Program-made: the position numbers and the translations under genes
NCBI RefSeq assembly: GCF_016744175.1
Contig: NZ_JADGEV010000016.1
Span: 25,672-89,671, forward strand
DNA length: 64,000 bases
Direction of reading: 5' to 3'
Source: Neptunomonas sp.
GTDB taxonomy: Bacteria > Pseudomonadota > Gammaproteobacteria > Pseudomonadales > Balneatricaceae
Part shown: piece by piece, positions 10,212 through 19,938 of the stretch
Position numbering within the stretch: position 1 is the first letter of the stretch
Layout of the letters: the number at the start of each line of letters is the position of its first letter
Notes under the pieces: model-generated
What the model saw: the letters and a program-made list of their open reading frames with translations, nothing else
Database searches by the model: none
What the model was told of the DNA's origin: nothing

Positions 10212-10247
10212 ACGCTCTATACCATTCCACAGAGGAAACGAAGTGCC

Positions 10248-10517
10248 ATGCTCGAACTAAAAATAACTATTATTAATAAGCTAGGCTTACATGCTCGTGC
10301 TGCCGCAAAATTAATTAACACTACCTCACGTTTTTCTTCCGAAATTCGCTTAATAAAAGAAGGGCGAGAAGTTGATGGAAAAAGCATTATGTCGGTAATG
10401 ATGCTAGCCGCTAGTAAAGGCACAGAGCTAACTGTTATCGCTACAGGCAATGATCAGCAAGATGCTATATCAGCAATTGAAAGCCTCATTAACAATCGCT
10501 TCGACGAAGATGAGTAA
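10248..10517 (+). CDS. ptsO: NPr, HPr-like phosphocarrier of the nitrogen PTS
   Basis: An 89-residue HPr-family protein with the active-site His in NKLGLHARAAAKL (His-15 type) and the regulatory-site region GKSIMSVMMLAAS (Ser-46 type). It transfers phosphate from EI-Ntr to PtsN, whose gene is two upstream. A GAGG sequence precedes the ATG. The start at 10248 matches the family N-terminus. Confidence 0.95.
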   Translation: MLELKITIINKLGLHARAAAKLINTTSRFSSEIRLIKEGREVDGKSIMSVMMLAASKGTELTVIATGNDQQDAISAIESLINNRFDEDE

Positions 10518-10618
10518 TCCAGTATTAGCTAACACCCAGTACTGAACACAGCACATCTATCCGCTATACTATTACAACATATAATTTTGTACCGTGCGTT
10601 TTCGCAATTAAGGGTATC

Positions 10619-11971
10619 ATGGCTATTAATGACGAAACCACAGCACTCGACAAACTCAATCGAGCACTTGATAGCGGCGCCTTTCAACAGGTGCGATTCA
10701 CGCTAAATAATTCGTTACGCCCGGCAGAAGCTGCTCATTTATTAGAGCAGTCCCCACCGAAAGAGCGTGAGATCTTATGGAACCTAATCCATCCAGACAA
10801 CGAAGGTAAAATACTCCAATATCTTGCTGATGATATTCAATCTGACATCTTAAGCCGCATGGATACAGACCGTGTTTTAGCAATTACTGAAACGCTAGAT
10901 ACAGATGATGTAGCAGATGTTTTACAGCAACTTCCCGAAAGAGTAACGAGGGAACTGCTGAAGATCATGGATCAGCAGAACCGCGAACGTCTAGAGGTGG
11001 TACTCGCCTACCCAGAAGATACTGCTGGTGGGTTGATGAACACTGATACGGTGACCATTCGGCCAGATATCACAGTCGAAACCGTCTTACGTTACATTAG
11101 ACGACACAATGAAATACCAGAAATGACTGACAGTTTATTTGTAGTTAGCCGTAGAAAAGAGTCTTACATTGGTATTTTACCGCTGACAAAATTACTTGTA
11201 TCTGATCCAAATATTACTGTTCGTGAAATAATGAATACTGACATTGAGCCCATTCCTGCAGAAATGCCGGATGACGAAGTGGCCTCGTTGTTTGCTAAGC
11301 ATGATCTAGTATCTGCACCAGTTGTTGACACCAAAGGGAAGCTTTTAGGTCGTATTACCATCGATGATGTTGTTGACGTTATCCGTGAAGATGCCGACCA
11401 CTCAATGATGAGCATGGCCGGTCTTGACGATGATGAAGACACCTTTGCCCCCTTAATGAAAACGACCCGCCGTCGCGCAGTTTGGCTAGGAATTAACCTG
11501 ATTACTGCACTCACCGCTTCAGCTGTTATAGGCGTCTTTCAAGAAACCATTAACAAAGTAGTTGCGCTAGCCGTCCTGATGCCCATCGTGGCCTCCATGG
11601 GGGGAATAGCAGGCAGCCAAACATTAACTCTTATGATTCGCGGCCAAGCGTTAGGACATGTTGAGCGCTCTAACGCTGGTTGGTTATTAAACCGCGAATT
11701 ACTTGTAGGCGGCTTAAACGGTATACTTTGGGCATTAGTTGTATCTGCTGTTTCTATTTACTGGTTTGAAGACACTACCATCGGATTAGTTATTGGTTTA
11801 GCGATCATCATCAACTTAATTGCTGGGGCATTGGCGGGTACAGTACTCCCACTAGCACTCAAATCTTGGGGTATTGACCCCGCCTTAGCCGGAAGCGTGC
11901 TTTTAACCACCATAACAGACGTTGTGGGTTTTTTCGCATTTCTCGGCTTGGCTACCTACTTCTACGGATAA
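10619..11971 (+). CDS. mgtE: MgtE-family magnesium channel/transporter
   Basis: A 450-residue MgtE: an N-terminal superhelical domain (to about residue 130), a CBS pair (about 135-255, with EEASLFAKHDLVSAPVVD-type second CBS), and five membrane helices with the signature PIVASMGGIAGSQTLTL, which lines the ion path. The cytoplasmic domains sense Mg2+ and gate the pore in characterised members. 100 bases separate it from npr, so it may have its own promoter, but none was confidently assigned. Confidence 0.95.
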   Translation: MAINDETTALDKLNRALDSGAFQQVRFTLNNSLRPAEAAHLLEQSPPKEREILWNLIHPDNEGKILQYLADDIQSDILSRMDTDRVLAITETLDTDDVADVLQQLPERVTRELLKIMDQQNRERLEVVLAYPEDTAGGLMNTDTVTIRPDITVETVLRYIRRHNEIPEMTDSLFVVSRRKESYIGILPLTKLLVSDPNITVREIMNTDIEPIPAEMPDDEVASLFAKHDLVSAPVVDTKGKLLGRITIDDVVDVIREDADHSMMSMAGLDDDEDTFAPLMKTTRRRAVWLGINLITALTASAVIGVFQETINKVVALAVLMPIVASMGGIAGSQTLTLMIRGQALGHVERSNAGWLLNRELLVGGLNGILWALVVSAVSIYWFEDTTIGLVIGLAIIINLIAGALAGTVLPLALKSWGIDPALAGSVLLTTITDVVGFFAFLGLATYFYG

Positions 11972-11975
11972 AAAA

Positions 11976-12506
11976 ATGAATGAGAATAATTTTGACAATA
12001 TTGAGAGCGATGATGACGAGGACTTTATTAGTCGCTCCCAAGTCAAGCGCGAAGCAGAAGCGTTACAAGTATTAGGAGAGCGTTTAGTTGACTTAAAGCC
12101 TGGACAACTAGATAAACTCCCAATAGACGAGACGCTTCGTCACGCCGTTGATGAAGCAAAAAAACTACCACACCGAAGCGCCTTGCGCCGCCAAATGCAA
12201 TATATTGGTAAGTTAATGCGCTATGAAGATGGTGAGGCAATAGCAAACGCCATTGACCGCTTTGATGTTACTAAAGAAGCTCACAACAAGGTTTTCCATA
12301 AACTTGAAAAGTGGCGCGACCGTTTAATTGCCAATAACAAAGATAACTCAATGCTGGATGTGATTATTTCTGAATACCCGCATACGGATATTCAACACTT
12401 GCGACAGTTAATAAGGAATGCACAAAAAGAAGTGTCTCAAAACAAACCGCCAGCAGCAGCACGTAAGTTATTTAAGTATTTGCGTGAACTAGAAGAAAAT
12501 CCATAA
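11976..12506 (+). CDS. darP: DarP/YjgA, 50S ribosome assembly-associated protein (DUF615)
   Basis: A 176-residue helical, charged protein of the YjgA/DUF615 family: SRSQVKREAEALQVLGERLV near the N-terminus and RQLIRNAQKE plus KLFKYLRELEE at the C-terminus. In E. coli it associates with late 50S precursors. ATG 11976 lies 4 bases after the mgtE stop; an in-frame upstream start at 11922 is inside mgtE and rejected. Confidence 0.93.
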   Translation: MNENNFDNIESDDDEDFISRSQVKREAEALQVLGERLVDLKPGQLDKLPIDETLRHAVDEAKKLPHRSALRRQMQYIGKLMRYEDGEAIANAIDRFDVTKEAHNKVFHKLEKWRDRLIANNKDNSMLDVIISEYPHTDIQHLRQLIRNAQKEVSQNKPPAAARKLFKYLRELEENP

Positions 12507-12513
12507 ATAAACC

Positions 12514-12536
12514 TGCAGGCTTATTAAAAGCCTGCA
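12514..12536. terminator. Hairpin terminator between convergent darP and nitrilase genes
   Basis: A 9-bp perfect stem (TGCAGGCTT / AAGCCTGCA) with a 5-base loop sits in the 35-base gap between two convergent genes, flanked by A-rich and T-rich runs on the two sides. It can serve either strand, though neither side has a long uninterrupted T-tract. Confidence 0.7.
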
Positions 12537-12541
12537 AAATT

Positions 12542-13351
12542 TCAACGCTGCTGTAACAAAATCGGCATTCGATCACGTACATTTTTCAACAAGTCAAAAT
12601 CCAATTCGGCAAGCGCCCACCCTTCTCCGTCGTCACAACGAGATATGACTGAACCCCATGGGTCTACGATCATGGAGTCTCCTGATGTTTCACGAGAAGG
12701 GCTATGCGATCCTCCTTGATTTGCACCAAGAACATAGCATTGAGTTTCTACTGCTCGTGCTCTTAATAGAACTTCCCAATGCGCCTTTCCGGTTACTTTT
12801 GTAAATGCAGAGGGAACCACAATAATATCAGCGCCCAACTCTCTCAACTGCCAATAATGATCAGGAAAGCGAAGATCGTAACATATACTTAACCCGACTC
12901 GACCTACAGTCGTTTCGACAACAACTAAACCATCACCGGGCTCAACAAATGATGACTCTAAATAAGCCCCCTGAGCATCACCTACCTCAACGTCAAACAG
13001 ATGTCTTTTATCATACCTTGCAACACAATCACCTGCGGGACTATATACCCGCAAAGCTGAGCGCACTTTTTTTTCTTTACATGTATGACAAAGCAACGGA
13101 AAACTTCCTGCAAATAGCCAAATACATAATACTTGAGAGAGATTCCTAAGCCAAAGATCCACTCCTTCATTTACGTCTTCATCTTCTGCTAAAGCATACA
13201 ATTTTGAACTATCAAACAACGCAAAATTTTCTGGTAATAAAATGAGTTTTGCCCCATTCGCTGCCGCATCGCGTATCAGTCCTTCAGCCTTCATCAAATT
13301 CAACTCAAGGCTTGAACCTGAAACCATCTGTATAACGGCCACTTGAATCAC
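12542..13351 (-). CDS. Carbon-nitrogen hydrolase of the nitrilase superfamily (NIT/deaminated-glutathione amidase type)
   Basis: A 269-residue nitrilase-fold hydrolase with the Glu-Lys-Cys triad visible: Glu in LLPENFALF, Lys in YDKRHLFDVEV and Cys in SICYDLRFPDHY. The RFPDHYW context is typical of NIT1/YbeM-like enzymes, which in studied cases hydrolyse deaminated glutathione, but the substrate here is not proven. The start overlaps the last base of yhdP, so the two are translationally coupled, a common pairing near rng. Confidence 0.9.
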   Translation of the reverse strand: MIQVAVIQMVSGSSLELNLMKAEGLIRDAAANGAKLILLPENFALFDSSKLYALAEDEDVNEGVDLWLRNLSQVLCIWLFAGSFPLLCHTCKEKKVRSALRVYSPAGDCVARYDKRHLFDVEVGDAQGAYLESSFVEPGDGLVVVETTVGRVGLSICYDLRFPDHYWQLRELGADIIVVPSAFTKVTGKAHWEVLLRARAVETQCYVLGANQGGSHSPSRETSGDSMIVDPWGSVISRCDDGEGWALAELDFDLLKNVRDRMPILLQQR

Positions 13352-16300
13352 TAGTTATTTCCTTGTAAAGCAGGAACATGACCAGATGGCTTCACCTCAC
13401 TTGGGTTCATTAACTTAACATCAGGTTCTTCCCATGGGCCTGACAACTGATACTTCAAAGTCGATACTTTTTCTAATTTATCGCCAATTAATTTGTCTAG
13501 CAGAAAAACAGCCCCTGCAATCTGAGGTGCTCCCAACAGAACAGCAGCAACGGGAACATTACTTGTTAAAGGTAGAACAACATCCATCTTGTTATCTAAC
13601 GTCTGATCTACAATATTAATACTTCCACTCAAGTTCACATTTGCAGAAGGGCCATCAAGAGAGAATGGTTCCTGGCTATACGCAATACCATTATTAAGTA
13701 AGTAATTTGCACTGACCCGATCGAACGCTACACCTGTTTTAAGTAAGTCTGTGAAGTTCAGCTGCAAACGTCGAGCAATCGTATTTAGATTAAGAATACC
13801 AAATAGACGTAAAATATTACTGTGTTGTCCCGTATCGATGATTCGCCCTTTTTTCAACAACAGCTTAAAGGCTCCATCTAAATTTTTAGTATCAAAGCTC
13901 CACGGGTACCCTGACCAAGAAAAGTTAGTCACCATATTAGTCGTCTTAGACTCGAGTACGCCCCCATAACCAAAATGCTTAAGAAGAGCACCCAAATCAT
14001 TACCTTGATAAGTCATTGCAATAAAACTACTTGGTTTATTGTCTTGTAACTGCCATCCAGCTTCACCCGTTGCTGTAAATCCTCCTAAACTCCCAACGAT
14101 ATTATTAACCATTAACTGACCAACAGAATCAGGCTGTATTTTCATACTCCATTGGCCTAAAGGTTTTGAATCAAGAAATATTTTTTTTATAAAAAGTTCT
14201 ACAGCAGGCCACTCGTTTGTTTGTAACACTTCTTGCGGGGCATTTATAGGAACTGATATATTTTGGTTTGTTCTCAGATACCAGTGATCCAAACGAGCTT
14301 TATAAACATCACCATCACCTTTAGGCACTCGAATTTCACCTGCAATATCAGGACTGACGAAACCAATAGCTGTGCCACTCTCCTTCTGAGCATTTACAAT
14401 CACATCGATATTGCTAACGTGAATATTTCCTGCCGATAATTGACGTATGCTCAAAGCCAACTGTTTTAAGCCTTCCTGTGAAGAAGAAAGACTGTCCCCG
14501 CTCCACCAACCATTTTGTGCCATAAAAGTTTTAAGCTGCGTAAGATCAACACTATCTATATACCCATCAACCCATAACCCTGCGCTCAAAGGCTCCTGAG
14601 GACGCTCTCCGCCAAAGCTGATACGGGTTCTTGACGCCCCTTCTATTGCCTTAGTAACACCTCGAAGTTGATCACCCAGTTTGTACCGCCAAACAGGGCT
14701 AGTACTTCCCAGTTGCCCTACAACCTGCAATGGCAATAATGCATCAGCACTTTTTCCAAAAGGGGCAGGAGCCCGCAAAGATATCCCTTTTAATTGAGAG
14801 TCTACTACCAACTTATTACATGTAGCGGCACCGGAACAAAGATCAAGCCGCGCATTAATAGGTGCAGAACCTTGTGTACTATTTAGGATAGATAAACCTG
14901 TTTTTTTCTTTATCGCATCCACAGCAATTTTTCCGGAAAGGTATACCCTAGTTATCGCAGGAACTTGTGACGTTTTAGCAACTGACTCTATACGTATGGC
15001 AACTGGTGAGCTCATTAATGTTGCTTTTATATTATTGCTAGATAAACTTTTTTGGGTAGAAAAATCAAAGTTACCGGACACTTTCTTGAAAACTATGTTG
15101 TCTGATTTACTTTCGAATCGCCCAGAATCCAAACGAGATTTAACCTTAACAGCGGGAAAACCCTTCTCCGATAAAGGGATAAGCACGTTAACCTCTGTTT
15201 TATGTTTACCTAACAAAGACCATGAATCTAACCCGTCTCCAACCATGGCACGTAATGGCTTAGCCCGTAATAAAATAAGAATATCTTTGGCATCACCAGT
15301 AACAGTCGTTTTCACACTAAGTTTATTAGATTTAGCAGGCAGAGCTACTTCAACTCTACTTACCTGACTATTAAGAAACTGTCCTTCAGTAGCAACTATA
15401 TCTAATACAGCACCATCCACACTAATAGCTATATCTGCTTGGCTCACAACAGGCCAATCCGGCTGAAACTTAACCGACGCATCATCAACATCAAAGTAAA
15501 GCTGCACAGTAGGGGAAGAAGAGTCTGATAAACGCCTAGTGCCTGTCCGCAAAAGCAACATGCCATCATTCACTGTGCCTTTTTCAACCGCGGCAGCCAC
15601 CCAACGATGCAAAGACTCTCCTACTTCATTCGGTGGCATATACAAAGAAGCTTGCTTAGCATCTGCGTTCTTCAACGCAATCAACAGTGTTAGTTCCGTC
15701 TGCTTTTTATGATCTAATGGTAAATATATGCTAAACCGACCCGCAGCACTTAACGACTCGTTACTTACGTTTAATAAGCCACTATTTACAGTGACAACAG
15801 GCCGGGAGTGACCTTCTCTTTCTTCTATAACCCAGCTAACACGACCACTCGCTTCATTATATTTCCAATGCTCAGCAAAGAGTTCCGGAAACCCCATAAC
15901 AAAATCGGTGGCATCAAGGTCAATATCCCCAGATGATTCTGTAAAGCGTATTCGACCGGTCACATTTTTTAATACCGGCGCGCCATAGTAGCCACCCACA
16001 CTCACCCCAGAAAGATCACCTTCTCCTTTCAGGATCGTCAGATTTTCACTGTCAGGCCATGATATTTGTAGATTATGTAGAGAGCCATGAGGTTTGAGTT
16101 TCGACAATGTGTCATTTAAAATTTCAGGCACATAAGGTTTATCAACAAACCATTGAGACCACATGCCTAAATCAAGTTCTTTCAGACCTACTTTATGAAG
16201 TGAAGCTACTCCCTCATCCCAACTAACCTCAGCCGAAATAAAAGGCATGGCTATTTTGGCCTTGCTATTTTTCACTAATAAATCAGAAATCACGAAATTA

Positions 16301-17226
16301 TATTTTTGATTTGATAGTGGTTTAACTGAGAATTTAACCGCGCTATCAGTAATGCTCTCTAATGACTCATCTTCAAAAGACAAGTGGTTAACACTCAATT
16401 GCCCTTGCAGACTGTCAGCTTTTTTATTTCGCCAACGCCCCCACAGCTCAGTCCCTATATCAAGTTCTTTTACGTCAAACGGGAGGTCGACCAAGTCGAG
16501 CTTCAGTAACTGTTGTCCTAAATTATTAACCTTTGCATAAATCTTGAAATCACCTGCCAACGGATCTAGAGGAAGGTTCTCCGTTTCAACCGCAAACTCC
16601 ACATTCGACGAACTATTATCAGCTAAACTTAAAGCCAATGAACCATAGAGGTAATGTTGTTCATCTGCATTATTTAATAAAAAGGTTATTGGCGATATTG
16701 CCTGAACCACTCCTTTTTCTGGATTCAGAAGCAACCTGGCATTCGTAAAAGAAACGGCGGGTTGCTGGGTTAATACATTAATAATTTGTCTAATGAATGT
16801 ATGGCTACTGATAGAAGACGAACTCGTTTGTTCTACTCCCCAGCGCCCATTTCGTTGATATAAAGATGTATGTGCCTGCTCAACATCTAATTTAGCAAAT
16901 ATAAGAAATCGAGCAAAAACTGATGCGACAATATCAATCTCAGCATCTATCTGATCAACACTAAAGTCGACGATCGGACCAACAGTAGACTCTTTATATG
17001 CACGTACATTTCGTAACTGGAAAGTGGGATAACGCCCCTCCCAATGAGCAGAGATTTGCTCAATACTGACAGGAACATTTGCTTTATCAGAAATATACTC
17101 TTCGATGGCGGCTTTATGTTCGGCAATAGACGGCAAAAACTGCCGAGTAAGCCCAACCATCGTTGCTACTAGCAACAAAAGCACCAATAACACCCAACCC
17201 ATCACGCTATAAAAACGATTTAGCAT
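13351..17226 (-). CDS. yhdP: YhdP, giant AsmA-like inner-membrane protein (TIGR02099)
   Basis: A 1291-residue protein with one N-terminal membrane helix (about residues 9-28) and a long beta-rich periplasmic part of the AsmA/DUF3971 type, with an AsmA-like C-terminal region around residues 1080-1270. YhdP and its relatives form long hydrophobic grooves and are implicated in phospholipid transport from inner to outer membrane. ATG 17226 is chosen over the adjacent TTG 17229. It is downstream of rng in the usual order mreBCD-maf-rng-yhdP. Confidence 0.93.
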   Translation of the reverse strand: MLNRFYSVMGWVLLVLLLLVATMVGLTRQFLPSIAEHKAAIEEYISDKANVPVSIEQISAHWEGRYPTFQLRNVRAYKESTVGPIVDFSVDQIDAEIDIVASVFARFLIFAKLDVEQAHTSLYQRNGRWGVEQTSSSSISSHTFIRQIINVLTQQPAVSFTNARLLLNPEKGVVQAISPITFLLNNADEQHYLYGSLALSLADNSSSNVEFAVETENLPLDPLAGDFKIYAKVNNLGQQLLKLDLVDLPFDVKELDIGTELWGRWRNKKADSLQGQLSVNHLSFEDESLESITDSAVKFSVKPLSNQKYNFVISDLLVKNSKAKIAMPFISAEVSWDEGVASLHKVGLKELDLGMWSQWFVDKPYVPEILNDTLSKLKPHGSLHNLQISWPDSENLTILKGEGDLSGVSVGGYYGAPVLKNVTGRIRFTESSGDIDLDATDFVMGFPELFAEHWKYNEASGRVSWVIEEREGHSRPVVTVNSGLLNVSNESLSAAGRFSIYLPLDHKKQTELTLLIALKNADAKQASLYMPPNEVGESLHRWVAAAVEKGTVNDGMLLLRTGTRRLSDSSSPTVQLYFDVDDASVKFQPDWPVVSQADIAISVDGAVLDIVATEGQFLNSQVSRVEVALPAKSNKLSVKTTVTGDAKDILILLRAKPLRAMVGDGLDSWSLLGKHKTEVNVLIPLSEKGFPAVKVKSRLDSGRFESKSDNIVFKKVSGNFDFSTQKSLSSNNIKATLMSSPVAIRIESVAKTSQVPAITRVYLSGKIAVDAIKKKTGLSILNSTQGSAPINARLDLCSGAATCNKLVVDSQLKGISLRAPAPFGKSADALLPLQVVGQLGSTSPVWRYKLGDQLRGVTKAIEGASRTRISFGGERPQEPLSAGLWVDGYIDSVDLTQLKTFMAQNGWWSGDSLSSSQEGLKQLALSIRQLSAGNIHVSNIDVIVNAQKESGTAIGFVSPDIAGEIRVPKGDGDVYKARLDHWYLRTNQNISVPINAPQEVLQTNEWPAVELFIKKIFLDSKPLGQWSMKIQPDSVGQLMVNNIVGSLGGFTATGEAGWQLQDNKPSSFIAMTYQGNDLGALLKHFGYGGVLESKTTNMVTNFSWSGYPWSFDTKNLDGAFKLLLKKGRIIDTGQHSNILRLFGILNLNTIARRLQLNFTDLLKTGVAFDRVSANYLLNNGIAYSQEPFSLDGPSANVNLSGSINIVDQTLDNKMDVVLPLTSNVPVAAVLLGAPQIAGAVFLLDKLIGDKLEKVSTLKYQLSGPWEEPDVKLMNPSEVKPSGHVPALQGNN

Positions 17227-17346
17227 CAAAATTTATCCACTCGCTTTAGTCAGCCGAGTATATTAACGCACAGATATGTAAACAGAGTTATTAATACTGC
17301 CTTTCACCACATCACAGTTTTAACTATCTGCTACCGGACTAAAATA

Positions 17347-18825
17347 TCACCTTAACACCACATCAAATTGTTCAGGGCTGTACATTGCCTCTACTTGAAA
17401 GCGAATCGTTTTATTTATAAAGGCCTCTAGCTCAGCAACATGATCAGAAGCATCATCAGTTAAATATTCGACTACTCCACCAGATGCCAGCACTAGATAT
17501 GCTTCAGTATCATACGCTCGATGCTGGCGCAGAATTTCTCGGAAAATTTCATAGCAAACAGTGACAGGCGTTTTAATTGAGCCCCGCCCTTGGCACTGAC
17601 TGCAAGGCTCACAAAGAATATGCTCCAAGCTTTCTCGAGTACGCTTACGTGTCATCTCAACCAGTCCCAGCTCAGATACGCCCGTAACTTTACATTTAGC
17701 ATGATCACGATCCAGCACCCGTTCCAACGTTCTCAGAACTTGCTGTTGATGCTCAACCATCTCCATATCAATAAAGTCTATTATTATAATTCCGCCCAGA
17801 TTCCTTAACCGTAATTGGCGCCCAATGGCTGTAGCAGCTTCAAGGTTTGTCTTGAAAATAGTCTCTTCAAGATTCCTATGACCAACAAACCCCCCCGTGT
17901 TTACATCAACGGTAGTCATTGCTTCTGTTTGATCAAAAATCAAATAGCCACCCGACTTGAGATCAACTTTACGCCCTAACGCCCTTTGCATCTCATCTTC
18001 AACGTTATACAAGTCAAAGATCGGCCTTTCGCCCGGGTAGTATTCAAGATGGTCGTAGATTTCAGGAACAAGTGCATTAGCAAATGACTGTGCTTTTTGA
18101 AAGGTCTCACGTGAATCAATTCTAATACGCTCAATACCCGAGTGCGCCATATCTCGCAATGCACGCATATTCAATGGCAAATCTTCATAAACAATGGAAG
18201 GCAATGACGCTTTAACAATCCCTGCTTCAATTGATTTCCACAATCGTTTCAAGAACTGCACATCAGCAATTAACTCTGTTTCTGAAGCACCTTCTGCAAC
18301 GGTCCGTAAGATATAACCAGCTTTATCTGACTCATCCAGAGCAACATTTTTTTGTAACGCACTACGCAAACGCTCGCGCTCTTCGATATCCTCTATACGC
18401 TGAGAGACACCGATATGACTATTACCAGGCATATACACTAAATAACGAGAAGGTATTGAAATATGAGTGGTTAGGCGCGCACCCTTAGTACCAATAGGGT
18501 CTTTAGTTACTTGAACAACTAATGCTTGTCCTTCCTTGAGTACTTGAGAAATAGAAATGCTATTTTTTTCATCCCCAGCACTCTGCTGAGGAAGTACATC
18601 TTCAACATGAATAAACGCTGCCCGTTCAAGACCGATTTCAATAAACGCTGCTTGCATACCCGGCAGGACTCGAACAACCTTTCCTTTATAAATATTACCT
18701 ACAATGCCGCGCTTTGTAGATCGCTCAACATAAATTTCCTGCGGCATCCCGTTTTCTATAATAGCAACACGAGTTTCCATCGGGGTGAAATTAATCAGTA
18801 TTTCTTCTCCAACGTTTGTCGCCAC
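17347..18825 (-). CDS. rng: Ribonuclease G
   Basis: A 492-residue RNase E/G family endonuclease with an S1 domain near residues 38-120, the RNase H-like and DNase I-like catalytic parts (TTVDVNTGGFVG, IIIDFIDM) and the zinc-link cysteines in CEPCSQCQGRG. The length matches RNase G and lacks RNase E's long C-terminal scaffold. It matures the 5' end of 16S rRNA and degrades some mRNAs. The likely start is GTG 18825. It follows maf by 26 bases. Confidence 0.95.
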   Translation of the reverse strand: MATNVGEEILINFTPMETRVAIIENGMPQEIYVERSTKRGIVGNIYKGKVVRVLPGMQAAFIEIGLERAAFIHVEDVLPQQSAGDEKNSISISQVLKEGQALVVQVTKDPIGTKGARLTTHISIPSRYLVYMPGNSHIGVSQRIEDIEERERLRSALQKNVALDESDKAGYILRTVAEGASETELIADVQFLKRLWKSIEAGIVKASLPSIVYEDLPLNMRALRDMAHSGIERIRIDSRETFQKAQSFANALVPEIYDHLEYYPGERPIFDLYNVEDEMQRALGRKVDLKSGGYLIFDQTEAMTTVDVNTGGFVGHRNLEETIFKTNLEAATAIGRQLRLRNLGGIIIIDFIDMEMVEHQQQVLRTLERVLDRDHAKCKVTGVSELGLVEMTRKRTRESLEHILCEPCSQCQGRGSIKTPVTVCYEIFREILRQHRAYDTEAYLVLASGGVVEYLTDDASDHVAELEAFINKTIRFQVEAMYSPEQFDVVLR

Positions 18826-18851
18826 AGGAGCCTACCTACTTTATAAAAGAG

Positions 18852-19430
18852 TTAATATTGCCAAATGTTGATTCCGATTTTCTCTAAGAGTTCCGATGTT
18901 TCTGCCAATGGCAAACCAACAACATTAGAATAACTCCCCTCTATCTTATCAACAAAAATGGCACCATAGCCTTGTATACCATACCCTCCTGCTTTATCGC
19001 AGGGTTCTTTAGTTTGCCAATAGCGACGGCATAACTCAGTATCAAGTTTTTTAAAAGTAACATGTGTCACAACAACCTGGCTATTGGTAAAACCATCATT
19101 GGTCAATGCTATACCCGTCATGACCTGATGTGTCCGACCCGATAATTGCTGCAGCATTTCAACTAACTGCTCTTCAGAAGATGGCTTCCCTAATATTAAG
19201 CCGTCCACAACCACTGTTGTATCCGCACCTAAAACGGCACCAGGCTGAACATTACGCTGAAAGCCTGCCAACGACTTCTCACAGGCTAAACGGCGTACGT
19301 AATTTTCAGGCAACTCATTTGGAAGGACGCTTTCATCAATATCTACACTACACTGCTTAAACTCTACACCAATCTGTACCAGCAACTCTTTACGCCTTGG
19401 GGATGCTGAAGCCAAGATAAGATCACACAT
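18852..19430 (-). CDS. maf: Maf/YhdE nucleoside triphosphate pyrophosphatase
   Basis: A 192-residue Maf-fold protein with the N-terminal LILASASPRRKELL signature, the GADTTVVVDG catalytic loop and the AGGYGIQGYGA motif. YhdE-type members hydrolyse dTTP and UTP and modified nucleotides. Located between mreD and rng in the standard cell-shape cluster. Confidence 0.94.
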   Translation of the reverse strand: MCDLILASASPRRKELLVQIGVEFKQCSVDIDESVLPNELPENYVRRLACEKSLAGFQRNVQPGAVLGADTTVVVDGLILGKPSSEEQLVEMLQQLSGRTHQVMTGIALTNDGFTNSQVVVTHVTFKKLDTELCRRYWQTKEPCDKAGGYGIQGYGAIFVDKIEGSYSNVVGLPLAETSELLEKIGINIWQY

Positions 19431-19449
19431 ATTAAAACTCTAAAGAAAA

Positions 19450-19938
19450 TTAATTAACATGAAATGTGCGCCGTATGCCTCTTAATACAACAAATACCCA
19501 AGGCCACAAAACAGCACTTACAAATGCAGGCAATAAGAAAATAAGACTATCACCAGAGCTACCGAATAAAGATTGAATCCAATGAAATATCAGCTGATTA
19601 ATACCCACCAGCACCAAGACCATCATAGCTTGCTGCCATAATGGATACATTCTTAACCTTTTATGCAAAATTAAGGTTATAAAAGCGACTGTCGTTAACG
19701 AAAGAGCATTCATTCCAAGCAGACTGCCTTTTAAAACATCCAAAGCAAGGCCTGAAATCCACGCCATTCCAATACCAAAACGATGCGGCAACGCCATTAC
19801 CCAGTAAATAACAATCATGGCGACCCATTCAGGTCGCCACCAAACAAACATGCTTGGCAGCGGCATTTGACTTAAAATAAACCCAATAATCAAAGTACCA
19901 ATAACAATTAGCACCCCACCATTATGTCGGTCACTCAT
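19450..19938 (-). CDS. mreD: MreD, rod-shape determining membrane protein
   Basis: A 162-residue, very hydrophobic protein with about five membrane segments, matching MreD in size and order. It overlaps the 3' end of mreC by 8 bases. It is part of the elongasome that guides lateral peptidoglycan synthesis with MreB, MreC, RodA and PBP2. Confidence 0.93.
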   Translation of the reverse strand: MSDRHNGGVLIVIGTLIIGFILSQMPLPSMFVWWRPEWVAMIVIYWVMALPHRFGIGMAWISGLALDVLKGSLLGMNALSLTTVAFITLILHKRLRMYPLWQQAMMVLVLVGINQLIFHWIQSLFGSSGDSLIFLLPAFVSAVLWPWVFVVLRGIRRTFHVN